DNA from: Diplonema papillatum
Lineage: Eukaryota > Euglenozoa > Diplonemea > Diplonemida > Diplonemidae
Reading direction: 5' to 3'
DNA: 64,000 nucleotides
NCBI GenBank assembly: GCA_030068145.1
Contig: JAPJBO010000124.1
Location: 1-64,000, forward strand
Shown: in pieces, positions 54,301 through 64,000 of the stretch
Position numbering within the stretch: the stretch's first letter is position 1
Layout of the letters: every line of letters starts with the position of its first letter
Position numbers and translations under genes: made by a program
The notes under the pieces: generated by a model
What the model saw: the letters and a program-made list of their open reading frames with translations, nothing else
Database searches by the model: none
What the model was told of the DNA's origin: nothing

Positions 54301-56258
54301 GAGTCGTTGTAGATTAGTCTGGCTTCAAGAAAATTGGAAAAGGGTGGGGGGGGGTTGCAAGAACGTGCCGAAATGGATCCGCGCTGGTCCCTTCTGCACC
54401 GTGTTTCGGTCACGGACGACCAAAAGGCGGACCACTATCAGCACGGAACCTGAGTGTCGGCAGACAGGACAGCAGTGTGAGTCTCGTTTGTCAGGCGGCT
54501 GTTCGTAGCTCGTCACAGCCAGAACAACCGTGCTACCAGAGCACATGCACCGAAGGGGGGGAGTGACCGCAGTACTTCTTTGAGTGGAACACACCTTCGA
54601 TGGAGCCTTGCAGCAGGGCTCCTCGTTTCTGGTACTGCTGCTCCTTGTGTTCGAGAGCCTGGATGGTGCGGCGATACTGATCGAGCTCGCTTTCAAAGAA
54701 GTCCGCTCCGCCAGCAGCGGCTGTTCCCGGTGACGGTGGCGACGATCTGGGCTCCTGAGTGTATGGAGTGTATGGACATTCACGTGCGCACGACGCCTGA
54801 AAACAAAGTATGGCCCGACACCTTTCTACAGTCCGACACGCTGCTGTTCGCCGACTCCTCTGTAAACAGTGCCCTGGTAGCTGCAGCATCGTGGAACGTT
54901 GCTTTCAAACAAACTGAATGACCGTATTCGTGTCCAGTTCTCTACGTGACTAAGATGTGACATCGTGGAAACGTATTCGAGGAATCGTTGTCCGGAACTC
55001 GAGTCGCAATCTGCTCGGACGGAGGCACGCCCAAAGCGTAGTGTGGAAAAGCGAAAGGCATACCTTGACATCCGGAAGCACTGTCGCCTTGACCCGTGTC
55101 CAGGGGTTGACGTACACTTTCACGCCGTTCCGCTCCACTCGCTCTTTCCACACGTGCGCTTGGTCCCGGACGGGGTCCATGCCTTCGAGTACCCAATTTC
55201 CACCGATCTTCACATACGTCGACGATCCCGCGTGCGTACGCTGCAGCGGCTCGGGCGACTCTACGGCACGTGTGGGCTCCGGCTCTACTGTGGTCACGGA
55301 GATGGCAGGATCCAGTACCCACTGCGTGCCTGAGTACGCAGTCCTGTGTGTATTAATGTCGTACTTCCCCGCGCTTGAATTGGACCCTGAGTGTAGAGGT
55401 GCAGGACAGAGGGCAAAAGTGACAGTCCCCTCCGCCAAAATGAATGGATCTCTCGGTGGCTTAACAGCAAAATGAGAGAAAAAAGACAGGCGCTTCGTTT
55501 GGTTTGTGCGTGCCGGTTGATCGGTTTCCCGCTTGTATTTCGGGTGGGGGTATTCCAGGTAAGGAATTCTGATCAACCACCAAAACACGCTGCCTACGTC
55601 TTATTAGCCTGCACAATACATTGAAGGGCAACCCGCAAGATTGTTAGTACTAGAGACAAGAGACCCGTTAGAGTGCAGCCAGTCTCGGAACTGACTGCAG
55701 CCCCAGACCTTCCGGTCGAGGAGAGAAAGAAGAAGAGGCAAACCATTGCAGCACTTGTTGCGGCATGAACCCGTGGTGAGGCTCAGCGGACATGACCCAT
55801 CCGGTATCCGTCTGCATCGACGTAACGGTGCCGATGACCCAGTTGCCTTCGGCGGTGGAGTACAGAGCCGAGCCTTTGCGGGTGGTCCACAGAGGCATGC
55901 CATTCCGCCCGTCGGCGGACAGCGTGAACACGCCCTCCGCCTCCCGTTTATTGCGCGACCTCACCAGCAACACGACAGGGCGATTCCCCTCGTATCTCTT
56001 CGGCAAAGCCCCGTGCAGCAGCCCTTCGGGCGACTCATTGGAGAGCAGCCGGTTCTGCAGGTCTGCCTCCACTATGTCCGGCAGCTCCCACACCTTCTTC
56101 CTCGCGTTGCCTTGATTCACATAGAACGCCTGCTTCTGCTGGTCGACCTTGACCCGCCAGCAGTAGTCGGCGTCAGCTTCGGTCTTGCCTTGCAACACCC
56201 ACAGCTTGCCGTCTTCGCTGTAATACGTGCTTTTGCCTACATGCTCCGTCCGTACCAT
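48380..56258 (-). CDS. WW-domain coiled-coil protein, exons 1-8
   Basis: Exons 56258-55709, 55386-55064, 54754-54595, 54195-53756, 53416-53298, 52559-52373, 50954-50461 and 49356-48380. All junctions have acceptors ending CAG and compatible phase. With the exon at 40468-40047 the product is 1223 aa. The N-terminus has a WW domain (W34, FYVN, W57-E-L-P60). A second, similar module in exon 2 (STYVKIGGNWVLEG..., VYVNPW) has lost the second Trp. The phrase YY..DGKLWVL / YSTAEGNWVIG / GTQWVL recurs. Exons 3-8 are mostly coiled coil (QLEKLQADKRRELADK; EKEKAAMLRAAQDDAARL). The layout, an N-terminal WW then a long coiled coil, recalls centriolar appendage proteins such as CEP164. That is a suggestion only. 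The exon 1/2 boundary is the least certain. Confidence 0.75.
49895..50030 (+). repeat. Repeat R2 in intron 7
   Basis: AAGACAGGCGCTTCGTTTTG ... CCAAAACACGCTGCCCTACG ... TTAGCCTGTACAATAC. Followed immediately by R1. Confidence 0.8.
50024..50455 (+). repeat. R1-R3-R1 repeat cluster in intron 7
   Basis: R1 at 50024-50137 (TGTTTCGTGTGGGCTGCAGC ... CTACAAAGCAGGTG), R3 at 50138-50325 (GCACCAGCGGAACTCACCTG ... ACGCTGCCAACTACTAATTG), then the 5' extension of R1 at about 50333-50455 ending in an A-rich tail. The tail stops 6 bp before the exon 7 donor, so this repeat supplies most of the start of the intron. Confidence 0.75.
51183..51740. repeat. Tandem duplication of exon 7 and its flank
   Basis: 51195-51464 repeats the 5' half of exon 7 (50693-50954), including the acceptor CCTTCAG and the frame. 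51465-51735 repeats the adjoining intron (GTTCGATAGTTTACGCTACC, AAAATGGGAGGAAAAGGGAG, GACTTCTCGGGGGAC). A third, short piece starts near 51705. In the copied exon the protein diverges after RLSSKGRD, where the duplication breaks off, so it lacks the coiled-coil half. Confidence 0.9.
51889..52287 (+). mobile_element. Fragment of inverted-repeat element 4
   Basis: About 400 bp nearly identical to 33990-34350, covering the basic-protein region and the downstream TCCGATGAAACCCCTTGTCA ... GGACTATAC segment. It carries a 23-bp insertion (CAGGGCAGGGGGG...) relative to the other copy, so the basic frame here ends early in TAA. Lies in intron 6. No inverted ends here. Confidence 0.85.
55480..55660 (+). 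repeat. Repeat R2 in intron 1
   Basis: AAGACAGGCGCTTCGTTTGG ... ACCAAAACACGCTGCCTACG ... GCACAATACATTGAAGGGCA, with the same right end (AACCCGCAAGATTGTTAGTA) as the minus-strand copy at 22325. Confidence 0.85.
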
Positions 56259-57190
56259 GCCAGCGCTGCCTCAGCTGTCAGACACGCACTCCGCGCCGCT
56301 TCCTACCGCGCGCGGCCGCCTGGTGAAGCGGACGGGATGGATACGCCCTACTCGGTTTCCCCTCTGAAGGGTTGGGTGGGGGTGGTGTTTTTCTTGTGGG
56401 GGGTCCTGTTGTTCGGTGCAGTGCATCACGTCCTGTTTAGCGCGTGGGTCGTCGCATACTGCCTTCTTACAGTTTTGTAGCACAGAATGTGGCTGGACCG
56501 GAAGAAATGCGTAGAGTTTTGGTTTATTCTCTCCAACTCCCCCTTGCGAGTTTGACTAGTCATTTTCAGAGTTAAAGTTCGCTTGAAATTCCGGGGTTTT
56601 AGGGTCTGTGTGACCGTTGTTAAATTTTTGTGACTCTCTGAACGGGTATTTTTCATCTTGCTCCGTGCGCAAGATGAGTGCGCCGGCTCCCTCCATTTCT
56701 CCCTGCTGTGGTCGGCCTGAACCCGCTAGCAGCTGTCGGTGTCAGCTACAGTCTTGCCCTGCAACGCCCATTGCTTGCTGTCTTCGATGGAACACCTGCT
56801 GTAGCCACCCCGCCATTTTTTACCGATGATGTGAGATTGATGTAGCATCATCTTGCTCGTACGCTACGTACTCACGCACGCCAGGCATTGTGATACCAGT
56901 ACGGGTGCAGCAAGTGAGTTGCAACATACTCATCACTGGATGCAGACTTCCACGGCCACCGTATATTCGAGACAAGGTGAAAATAGTTGGGGGCTATTTT
57001 TCCCCGTCGGTGTTTTTTTTCTTCTGTCTTAATAATATTTCCTGTTTTTTAAAGGTTCCCCCCCTCATGGGAGGACGCGAAGCTAGCGAGACTGGCGAAA
57101 TACAAGCATTAAGTCGGATTTTGTGTTTCCCTCGGCTTCTTTCGTTCTTTCCTTTTTTTGATACAAACTTGCTTTAGGTGGCCGCCAGGT
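56259..57190. other. 5' flank of the WW/coiled-coil gene
   Basis: No further exon recognised. AAAGTTCGCTTGAAATTCCG at about 56573 recurs from 20480. A phrase at about 56725-56785 (GCTGTCGGTGTCAGCTACAG, CTTGCCCTGCAACGCCCA) resembles exon 1 around 56165-56205, suggesting a small decayed duplication of it. Confidence 0.4.
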
Positions 57191-57370
57191 GCGAATTACA
57201 AAATCATCAGTGGAGGATTCATCAGCATGCCGATGACACCACTGACGCAACAGGAGCCCTGAGTGTCCGCGAAGCCCTTCGTCAATATCACCCAACGGCT
57301 GCGACAGGCATTGCGCAATGCTGCGCGCTAGCGTGCAAAAAAAGCATGCCGCAACCGTAACTGAAGACTG
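57191..57370. mobile_element. Relic of palindrome-end element
   Basis: CATCAGCATGCCGATG (57220-57235, one mismatch from perfect palindrome) followed by CCACTGACGCAACAG, as at the right end of 32301-33597. It is followed by GAGTGTCCGCGAAGCCCTTC, ATATCACCCAACGGCTGCGA and GCGCTAGCGTG, a diverged version of 34200-34285 and 52135-52215. Confidence 0.65.
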
Positions 57371-58714
57371 GTGAGACGAGGTGAGGAACACTGATATACA
57401 AGGAAGCAATTTGCTGTAACCCCCCACGAAAGAGAACACAGAGAACCTTGGGTTCCAGGAAAAAAAAAGGCCTATTTTGTAGTTGTGTTGTCTTTTCAGG
57501 TCCTCACTCGAGATAAGGCGGAGCCTCTCCGAGAGTATTGTTGTTGTTGCTCGCTCCGTGTCAGATTGAGCTGCTCTCTAGTCAGTCGGTAAAGTGATGG
57601 ATGGCAGTGTGGTGGCAGCATGGACAAGTGGTGGCTATTGAAGTGGAAGTGCGGCGGAAGGCATGAATTTGTGAAGGTCGTGAGGTCCTGCTCTGTGAGA
57701 ATTCCACGATCACACGAGAGGTGGTTCCGGCCAGTAACCCTCCGAATTCCCACACAGTGTTTACATTCCATTGCCACACGAAAACTGTCAGTCGACACAA
57801 GCAGAACATAAAACTGGCGGCGGCATCTGGTCACGCGCACAGATCTTCAGTTCGTTGTGGCAATATTTCGGTGTTGAGACCTGAACCCTTTTGATGTCAG
57901 CTCTGGTGGAATCGTACTCAACAAACCCTACAATTTGGTACAGCGCGGAGTGCGCTCACTTGATTGAAATTGCGAATCCACTGAGCATTGATCTACCGCT
58001 TGGTAGATGTGCAATAATTCTGACTACACAGAACCTTGAAGGCGGTGAACGGAAGAGACCCCCGGTTCCTGCAAGTCAGATGATGTACCGCTCGGCGTCG
58101 GTGGTTCTACACCTTTTCGGAGACAGGAGTCGGTTGCCCTTTTGCCTGCCGTGGTGCCCTTTCGGTTCTCCTCTTTGCATTGGTTGGGTCGGATCACGTG
58201 TCCGCAGCATCGCCGCCACAACGGACGCGTGATCCGAACTACTCGTGCATCTAATGAACTTTACAGAGTGAAGAAAGAAGGGGGAAGGGGAGATGGGAGA
58301 GGTCCCTGTTGGCAGGCTCGAACGCGCCCACGCCTCCGGAGGGACAGGCAGCAAAAGGGGTCCTCGTACTCCCCAGGGATGTTCGTCGACGTCGAAGCTT
58401 TTTCCCCGGGTCTTTTTGGTTCTAGCGGTCCTGAGGGAAACTTTGAAGTGGACCAGCTACCGCCAGAAAAGCAGGGCTTCGGTTTGGACGCAAGAACACG
58501 AACAGGGGTTCCTATGGAGTTGAGAGGGAAAAAGACTTTCGTGCGTTCGCCCCGAAGGATGATCATGTGTCACAAACTGCTTCAAGTCGCAAGGGGTCCA
58601 TCGCACAGTCGTAAATTTGTTGCATTAGTGTGATTGTCAGGCCGACTACCCTGAGCAACGCACTGCCAACAGTCGATGTAGCCAGATCACAGCGACGAGT
58701 CAAACGCCTAGTCT
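57371..58714. other. No gene identified
   Basis: An open plus-strand frame at 58142-58633 has mixed composition with no recognisable domain or splice context; I do not call it. Otherwise nothing. Confidence 0.3.
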
Positions 58715-58999
58715 TTAACCACATACGGACGAACTACGCCATATGGCGTAGGTAATTCATTCCTTCGCGGGTATCTGCAAGAGGCCACGGGTGCCCGTCC
58801 TGGGTCACTTCCACGTGTATTCATTCAACGTCGAGGTGCGCATTTGAAAGATCTGCCACGAAATCTTTCCAATGCGCCCCTCGGTTCCCTTTTTTGACCT
58901 ACGAAACCCCCTCTTGACCTTTTGAGTATGGCCCAAGGTTTGCCTTGAAAAGTCCATTTTCTCAAAATTAACACCCACCCTCCGTCCGTATGTGGTTAA
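58715..58999. mobile_element. 285-bp MITE with TCT target duplication
   Basis: Perfect 17-bp inverted ends TTAACCACATACGGACG (58715-58731) and its complement (58983-58999), flanked by TCT on both sides. Non-coding interior with CTCTTGACCTTTTGAG and related phrases. Confidence 0.9.
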
Positions 59000-59450
59000 T
59001 CTGCATCCTTGGATCGATGCCTTCTGAACGTCACGGGAATCGGGTGCTCTTGAGTTGCGCAAACAAAAGCGTCTCACAGCGCCGACTTCTGCACAGCTGA
59101 ATTGGCTGAACTGTATGTATGCCCGGATACCACCTAAAGAGGGCTTTGCGCCCTTCTTCTTCAACGGCAGCGACAAACTCGTAGCAAACTCAGCAGACAT
59201 CAGCGCCAAGGCAGCCCCCAAAAGCAACGCGAAGGCAAAGGTAGTCAAGGAGAGAGGGCCTCAGTGGTGCCCGTTGCCCGCCGGACAAGCCCTCCTATAC
59301 GCGAGGCGAGTCAGATAACGCTGACGAGCACTACCTTACGCACGTGAAATATCGAGAGCAGGCCCATCCTATGCCACACGCTGGGAGGTCTGGACCTATG
59401 ATACGAGGCGTCGCTGAAGGCAACGGACCGCTGAGCACATGGCTTAGGAA

Positions 59451-62400
59451 TCAGCCACCTTTAGCCTCGCGGAGCCGCTGCTGCGCCTCCTTGACCTCGG
59501 TCTTGAGGCCGTTTCTCTCAGCGATCACATCTCGTAGCTGCTCCTTCAAACTTTGAACCCGCATGGTGCGCTTGTTCTCCTCCTCCTTCAGCTGCGGGGT
59601 GGGTTTTAAGGTAAGCTGTTGTTAACCTAAAGGCTTGCTTGAAAGAAGAAACCGCCAGGTTTACAGAGTCTCCGGATGACGTTCAGCGATAGGTACAGCG
59701 TCGGCTTTCGGGTGGTGTTTTCAGCCATCAGCCTTACAACCGGCAGGCTGCTCGATTGCCTTCTCTCTCTGTGCGTGCTTCGCTCACTTCCTACACGGTG
59801 GAGCGTTTCCAAATTTTGCCGGAATTTTCTCGGCCGGATACCGACGGGTCCACTAAAACAAAAGAGGAATCGCGTAGGTGAGCCGGTCCGTCCCTATCTC
59901 TTGAAACTGCATCGAAGTGCCTGCCGCTGTTTATCACAGTGAATCACGGTCCACCACGGTCTATCAGGTCCATCTCTAGTCCTAGAGCTGCATCGAATTG
60001 CCCGGTGCTGTATTCTTCGGTCTATCACGGTATATCAAGAGGGGATGGACCGGCTCAGTAGCTATGCTGGGCGCTGACAGCGCGTAGCCAGAAATCGTGC
60101 TTGGGCCAGGATGTCAACTCCGCTGCCTTGCTCCCCTCTGCCCCCTTTTTCGAGTTAGGAACTCCGATCACGGGGGGTTTCAGCCACTAAAGCGGTTGTG
60201 CGCGGGCGAACCGGAAAAGCTTGGAACAGTTTGATAGGTAAAGTAAGTGTACCTCGATTTCGAGCTTGCAGACTTTCCCCGCCACGCTCTGCAGCTGTTG
60301 CAGGCGGGTGCGGTACGCGGACGTCAGCTTGGAGTTGGTCTGCAGGAGGGACAACGTGTACTGGGCGGCGGCGACCGCGCCGGCGGCGTCAGCGGGCCGC
60401 GCTTCGAGGTCGGCCCGCAGGGCCTCGGCGGCGGCGCGGTGCCGGTCGGCTTCCGCGTCCTTCAGCTTGCCCGCGGCCTCCTGCTGCGCGACCTTCTGCT
60501 GCAGGATGCCCACGAAGCTCTTCAACCGGCCGACCTCCTCGTCCTTCGCCGTCGACGACTGCGCCGCCTGCTTGCCAGCCGCCTCGCCTTCCCCTGCGAG
60601 CCCCTCCAGCTCCCGCACCCGCGCCTCCAGCCGCTCGACGGCGTCTGCGCGGGCCTTCGCTGCGGCTTCGGCGTCGGCGAGGTCTCGCTTTCGGTCGGCC
60701 GCTTCCCGCTCGAATTCGACGCATCGCTCGCGCCATTCGCCCTCCGAGTGCAGCAGGGCCGCTGTTTCTTTGCTGCGTCGGTCGGCCTCCTCCGCGTGCC
60801 GGGTTTCGGCTGCCTTCAGCCGCTGGCACTCGAGCTTTAAGTCGTCGACCTCCGCCCGCAATCCATCCGCTGCTTCGGCCTCGCGCGTGAGCCCCGCCAC
60901 GCGCGCTTCGACCTGCGCCTCGAGCTGCTCGTGCATCGCGATCTTCCCGAGGAGGCTGCCCCGCTCGGTGTCCAGCGCATTCGCGCGGGACTCCGCGGCG
61001 GCGGCGGCGGCCTGGTGCGCGGATGCCCGCGATTCGAGGGCCGAGAGCGCGGCGGCCGACGCGGCGGCTTCGTCGAGGAGCCGGGCTAGCTGTGGCTGGT
61101 GGTCCGGCACCGCGCGCGAGGCCGCTTCGCGGTGCAACGTCTCGGCTTCCTCCGTTTTCGCGCGCAGCTCTGCCTGCAGCGTCGTGAGGTCGTGTTCAAG
61201 CCGGCTGACTTTCGCCTGGTGGTCATCCGACACCGTGAGAGCGTCGACCTTGCGCTGCAACCTCTCGGTTTCCTCCGTTTTCGCGAGCGACTCTGCCTGC
61301 AACACTGTGAGGTCGTGTTCAAGCCGGCTGACTTTCGCCTGGTGGTCGTCCGACACCGTAAGAGTGTCGACCTTGCGCTGCAACCTCTCGGTTTCCTCCG
61401 TTTTCGCGCGCAGCTCTGCCTGCATTGTCGAGAGGTCGTGCTCAAGCCGGCTGACTTTCGACTGGTGGTCATCCGACACCGTGAGAGCGTCGACCTTGCG
61501 CTGCAACCGAGATATTTCGTCGGCCTTTTCGCTCAGCTCGGCCGAGGAGCTGGCCGCGCTGGCCTTCCACGCCGCCGCTTGCTCGGCGAGTTCTCGCTCG
61601 AGGCGGCCCGCTTTCGACTGGCGCCCGGAGCCGGCGTCCAACTCGCCCCGCAGCCGTTCGACTTCGGCCGCCGCTGCTTCCGCGTCCGCCGCGCGTTCGT
61701 CGAGGGCCCGCTCAAGGTGGGCGATTCGCTTCGACTGTTCGGCGCACTGCTGGCTGGGGTCGTCGGCGGCGGGCGGGGGTGCGACGGCGGCTGCGAGCTT
61801 GCCCGAGACGAGGGAGAGGATCGCCGCGAAGTCGGCGGTCGGCGGCGCGGAGGCGAGGTTGCCGAGCTTCCAGACCTGCAGTTCAAGCTCGCGCTTCGCT
61901 TCCTTGGCCCGCTCCAGCTCCTCGTGCACGGTGCCGGAGGTGCTGCTCGCGGCGCTGGCGCGGCTCTGGTTCAACGCGTCGCGCTCGGTCGCCGCTTTAT
62001 GCGCCTTGGCCTTCCCCCGTGCTTCGGACAGGCGCCGGTTCAGCTCCTGGTTCTCCCTATGCCGCAGCTGGATCGCTTCGATGGCTAGGTTCAGGTGCTC
62101 GCGGAGCTCTTTCACCTGGCCCTCCGAGTCCTTCAAATCCATCACCTGTCGGGTTGGGGGGGTTGCAAGAACGTGCTGTTGGAGAGGATACGTGCGCCAC
62201 ATTGCAAGAACGTGCTGTTGGAATGGATAAGGATACGTGCGCCACATTGCAAGAACGTGCTGTTGGAATGGATACGTGCGCCACATTGCAAGAACGTGCT
62301 GTTGGAATGGATACGTGCGCCACACAGGTTGGGAGGGTGGCTCGTTTAGTAGTTCATTGGATGATGTGGACTTGAGATGGAGCAACAAACTGCACAAATC

Positions 62401-63358
62401 GCGACCGACTACCTTTTTTCAGGCGTCGTGCCATGCTTCGGTCGCATCTTGCCGCGCGTGCCAAACGCAGGCCCCACCGGTTGCCTCCTTCTGTCTGCTG
62501 TCTGTTCTTCCCGATTGATCTGTCCCCCACATTTTCCCCGTGACTTTGACGGACTTTCCTGTCTCTCCTGTTGCTGCTGCAAAAAACAGCCGAGAGATGA
62601 CGGAACAGCGGAGAACGGAGCCGACTTCCCAGGAATAGCGAAGAAACAGAAGGGATTCCCCACCTTTTTCCCCATGTCTTCGACGGATGCTTCTCCCTTT
62701 GCTCTGCTGCGATAAACAGCTGGGAGATAGCGGAACAGCCAGAACGGAGCCACACGCGTTCTATCGACTTTGCAAGGAAGAGCGAAGAAACAATAGGGAT
62801 TCCAACACACACACACGCACACACAGACACACACAGAAACAATACCAGTTTTTGGATCATGCTATCCTTGCCCTTCAGAACCTGGTGCAAGTTGCCGAGG
62901 TCCAGCGCCAACTCTTGGTCGTTCAGATGGAGCAGCTGCAAGTCCCTGTAGTTGCCCTGCGTGGCCTCGAGCTCGGTCGTCGCGATGTGCAGCTTTTTGC
63001 GCAGCGAGTGCATCTCTTCTTCGAGCTTCCGCACCTGCTCGAACTGCAGGTCCTTGCTCCGGCAGTACTCCTCTTGGTACCGCTTCTTCATCGACTCGAC
63101 GCGCTCGGCGGCGTTCTGCTCGAGGACCCGCTTCATCGTCTCGTACTTCTGCACCAGCTCCACTTCAATGGCTGCCGACGACATGCCGGAATATCCGGAA
63201 TCGTAGCCACGACCCCTCGCCTTTTTCTGCACGGTGCTGACGTCGAGGGCGAGCCTGTTGAGATCGGACGTTATCTCGCGGTCCTTCTCGCGCGCTTGCT
63301 TTTCGAGGTAGCTCGTCATGGCCGCCGAAGACGAGGGGGTGGGCGCCGACCTAGACAC
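59451..63358 (-). CDS. Long coiled-coil protein, three exons, 848 aa
   Basis: Exons 63358-62846, 62145-60253 and 59591-59451, all joined in phase 0. Introns are GTATTG...GACAG (700 bp) and GTACAC...CGCAG (661 bp). Stop TGA. The protein is coiled coil almost throughout: exon 1 (QKYETMKRVLEQNAAERVES; VRKLEEEMHSLRKKLHI), then a long Ala/Glu/Arg-rich exon 2 with a near-repeat of about 41 residues three times (KVSRLEHDL.T.QAE, EETERLQRKVD.LTVSDDHQ). The tail is LKEEENKRTMRVQSLKEQLR. The start is at 63358; Met14 (63319, MTSYLEKQ) is an alternative. Structural or scaffold function, possibly flagellar or centrosomal, is inferred from architecture only. Confidence 0.8.
59879..60057. mobile_element. 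MITE, copy 2, inside an intron
   Basis: Same element as 17203-17380: ends TGAGCCGGTCC and GGACCGGCTCA, interior nearly identical. Possible 4-bp target duplication GTAG. It lies wholly within intron 2 of the coiled-coil gene and is removed by splicing. Confidence 0.85.
60960..61515 (-). repeat. Internal coding repeat of the coiled-coil gene
   Basis: Three to four direct ~123-bp units (starting about 61200, 61323, 61446) sharing AAGCCGGCTGACTTTCG, TGGTGGTCATCCGACACCGT and GTCGACCTTGCGCTGCAACC. Unit length is a multiple of three, so the frame is kept. Heptad spacing suggests expansion of the rod by 41 residues per unit. Confidence 0.85.
62159..62335. repeat. Intron minisatellite, four copies
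   Basis: Four direct copies of TTGCAAGAACGTGCTGTTGG plus (A/G)A(T/G)GGATACGTGCGCCACA, with a GGATAA insertion in copy 2, located in intron 1 just upstream of the acceptor. A related single unit (GTTGCAAGAACGTGCCGAAA, TGGATCCGCGC) lies in intron 3 of the WW gene at about 54354. Confidence 0.9.
62524..62840. repeat. Imperfect tandem copies and CA repeat in intron 1
   Basis: Two diverged ~135-bp copies (GAAGAAACA(G/A)(A/T)AGGGATTCC, ACAGC.G.GAGAT..CGGAACAG, GAACGGAGCC), then an (AC)n tract at about 62806-62835 next to the donor. Confidence 0.75.
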
Positions 63359-63660
63359 CCCCCCAGTCGCCGGTGCTCACTGCGCACGCCTCAATAGGGA
63401 AGGCTGCGAAGAACACCCTGTTGACCCTACCAGGCTACTCGGCAATGTGCCCGGCCACAAAGCTGGTGGACCAGCGTGGGCTTGTATTGGCAGACCTTTT
63501 CCCTTCTTTTTTTGAAGCCGCAACGGCCGCGCGGGATGCCGTCTTTTTGCGTTGCTGTAGGATTCACCCTGCAGCGCTGCGGCCCGGAAGCTTGCCGCAG
63601 CCCCTCGGCACCACAATCTCCCGAAAACGGGGAGGGAGGAACTGCCTGGATTGAGTGGAT
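63359..63660. other. 5' flank of the long coiled-coil gene
   Basis: Upstream of the minus-strand start. No gene or promoter motif that I can defend. Confidence 0.35.
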
Positions 63661-63662
63661 TG

Positions 63663-63803
63663 AGTAGAGCGGGGTTGCACGTTTGGCCTTGAAAATGCAA
63701 GTGGTCCACTGAGCAGAGCGGGGTTACACGTTTGGCCTTGAAATGCAAGTGGTCACTGAGCAGAGCGGGGTTACACGTGGCTTGAAAATGCAAGTGGTCC
63801 ACA
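63663..63803. repeat. Three-copy ~50-bp tandem repeat
   Basis: AGAGCGGGGTT(G/A)CACGT, TTGGCCTTGAAAATGCAAGT and GGTCCACTGAGC repeated three times with small deletions (a base or two in copy 2, TTTGGCC shortened in copy 3). Confidence 0.9.
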
Positions 63804-64000
63804 ACAAGGTGGCTCAAGACGCTGTGTGTGGACAGACCCAAGACGTGTGCTAAGCATCCAATCCTTGCGGATGCACCGCTAAACCCGCAGTCTTCGATTT
63901 CGTCCTGGGAGTTCGTGGGGACCAAAAAGTTTATGGGTGCTTGGACACACCGAAGGTGCCGTGTTGACCAAGCCGTGTTGCTGGCGTTTGAGCGATCCGA
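63804..64000. other. Right edge, nothing identified
   Basis: No supported feature. Confidence 0.3.

Noticed and set aside
58805..59248. 147-residue minus frame with a hydrophobic N-terminus
   Set aside because: Its 3' half runs through the MITE at 58715-58999, and there is no conserved content. A signal-like start alone is not enough.
60266..62230. 654-residue plus-strand frame
   Set aside because: Serine/arginine-rich shadow of the coiled-coil exon on the minus strand.

Overview
The window is nuclear DNA from a microbial eukaryote. It has protein genes split by GT...AG introns, a signal-peptide/GPI-type surface protein, a WW domain, and an 18S rRNA gene of eukaryotic type. I cannot place the lineage: the 18S is recognisable but diverged. 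The confident genes all lie on the minus strand. Much of the rest is repeat DNA, so this looks like a repeat-rich, possibly subtelomeric or heterochromatic, region.

Layout. 1-11630 is one 48/49-bp minisatellite. 12086-16221 holds three back-to-back foldback-type elements with inverted ends and G/C tracts, each with short protein-like remnants. 17816-18796 is a secreted, probably GPI-anchored protein. 19-24 kb is mostly dispersed repeats and relics. 24106-37493 carries three paralogous class-3 lipases (A, B, C) in the same orientation. Each has broken copies of lipase sequence downstream of its stop. A 2.3-kb inverted-repeat element (32470-34757) with its own ORFs lies between B and C.

38.6-46.3 kb holds rDNA debris and a truncated 18S gene. 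That gene is split about 30 nt from its 5' end by a 2.1-kb foldback element with a 6-bp target duplication. The whole 18S segment lies between inverted copies of one sequence (41505 and 48267). It also lies inside what reads as the last intron of a large coiled-coil gene: exons 56258-48380, terminal exon 40468-40047, with matching splice phase at every junction and a 1223-residue product. A second coiled-coil gene (three exons, 848 residues) occupies 63358-59451. Both coiled-coil genes have introns loaded with dispersed repeats, MITEs and minisatellites.

Functionally, the three lipases are membrane-anchored alpha/beta hydrolases whose substrate cannot be read from sequence. The WW/coiled-coil and long coiled-coil proteins look structural (cytoskeletal, basal-body or scaffold type, by inference). 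The most unusual material is the set of inverted-repeat elements with simple-repeat subterminal blocks, one of them inside 18S rDNA, and the decayed 3'-end copies trailing the lipases. Splice sites were inferred by eye from phase agreement and acceptor/donor motifs. Similarity to protein families is from memory of motifs, not searches.
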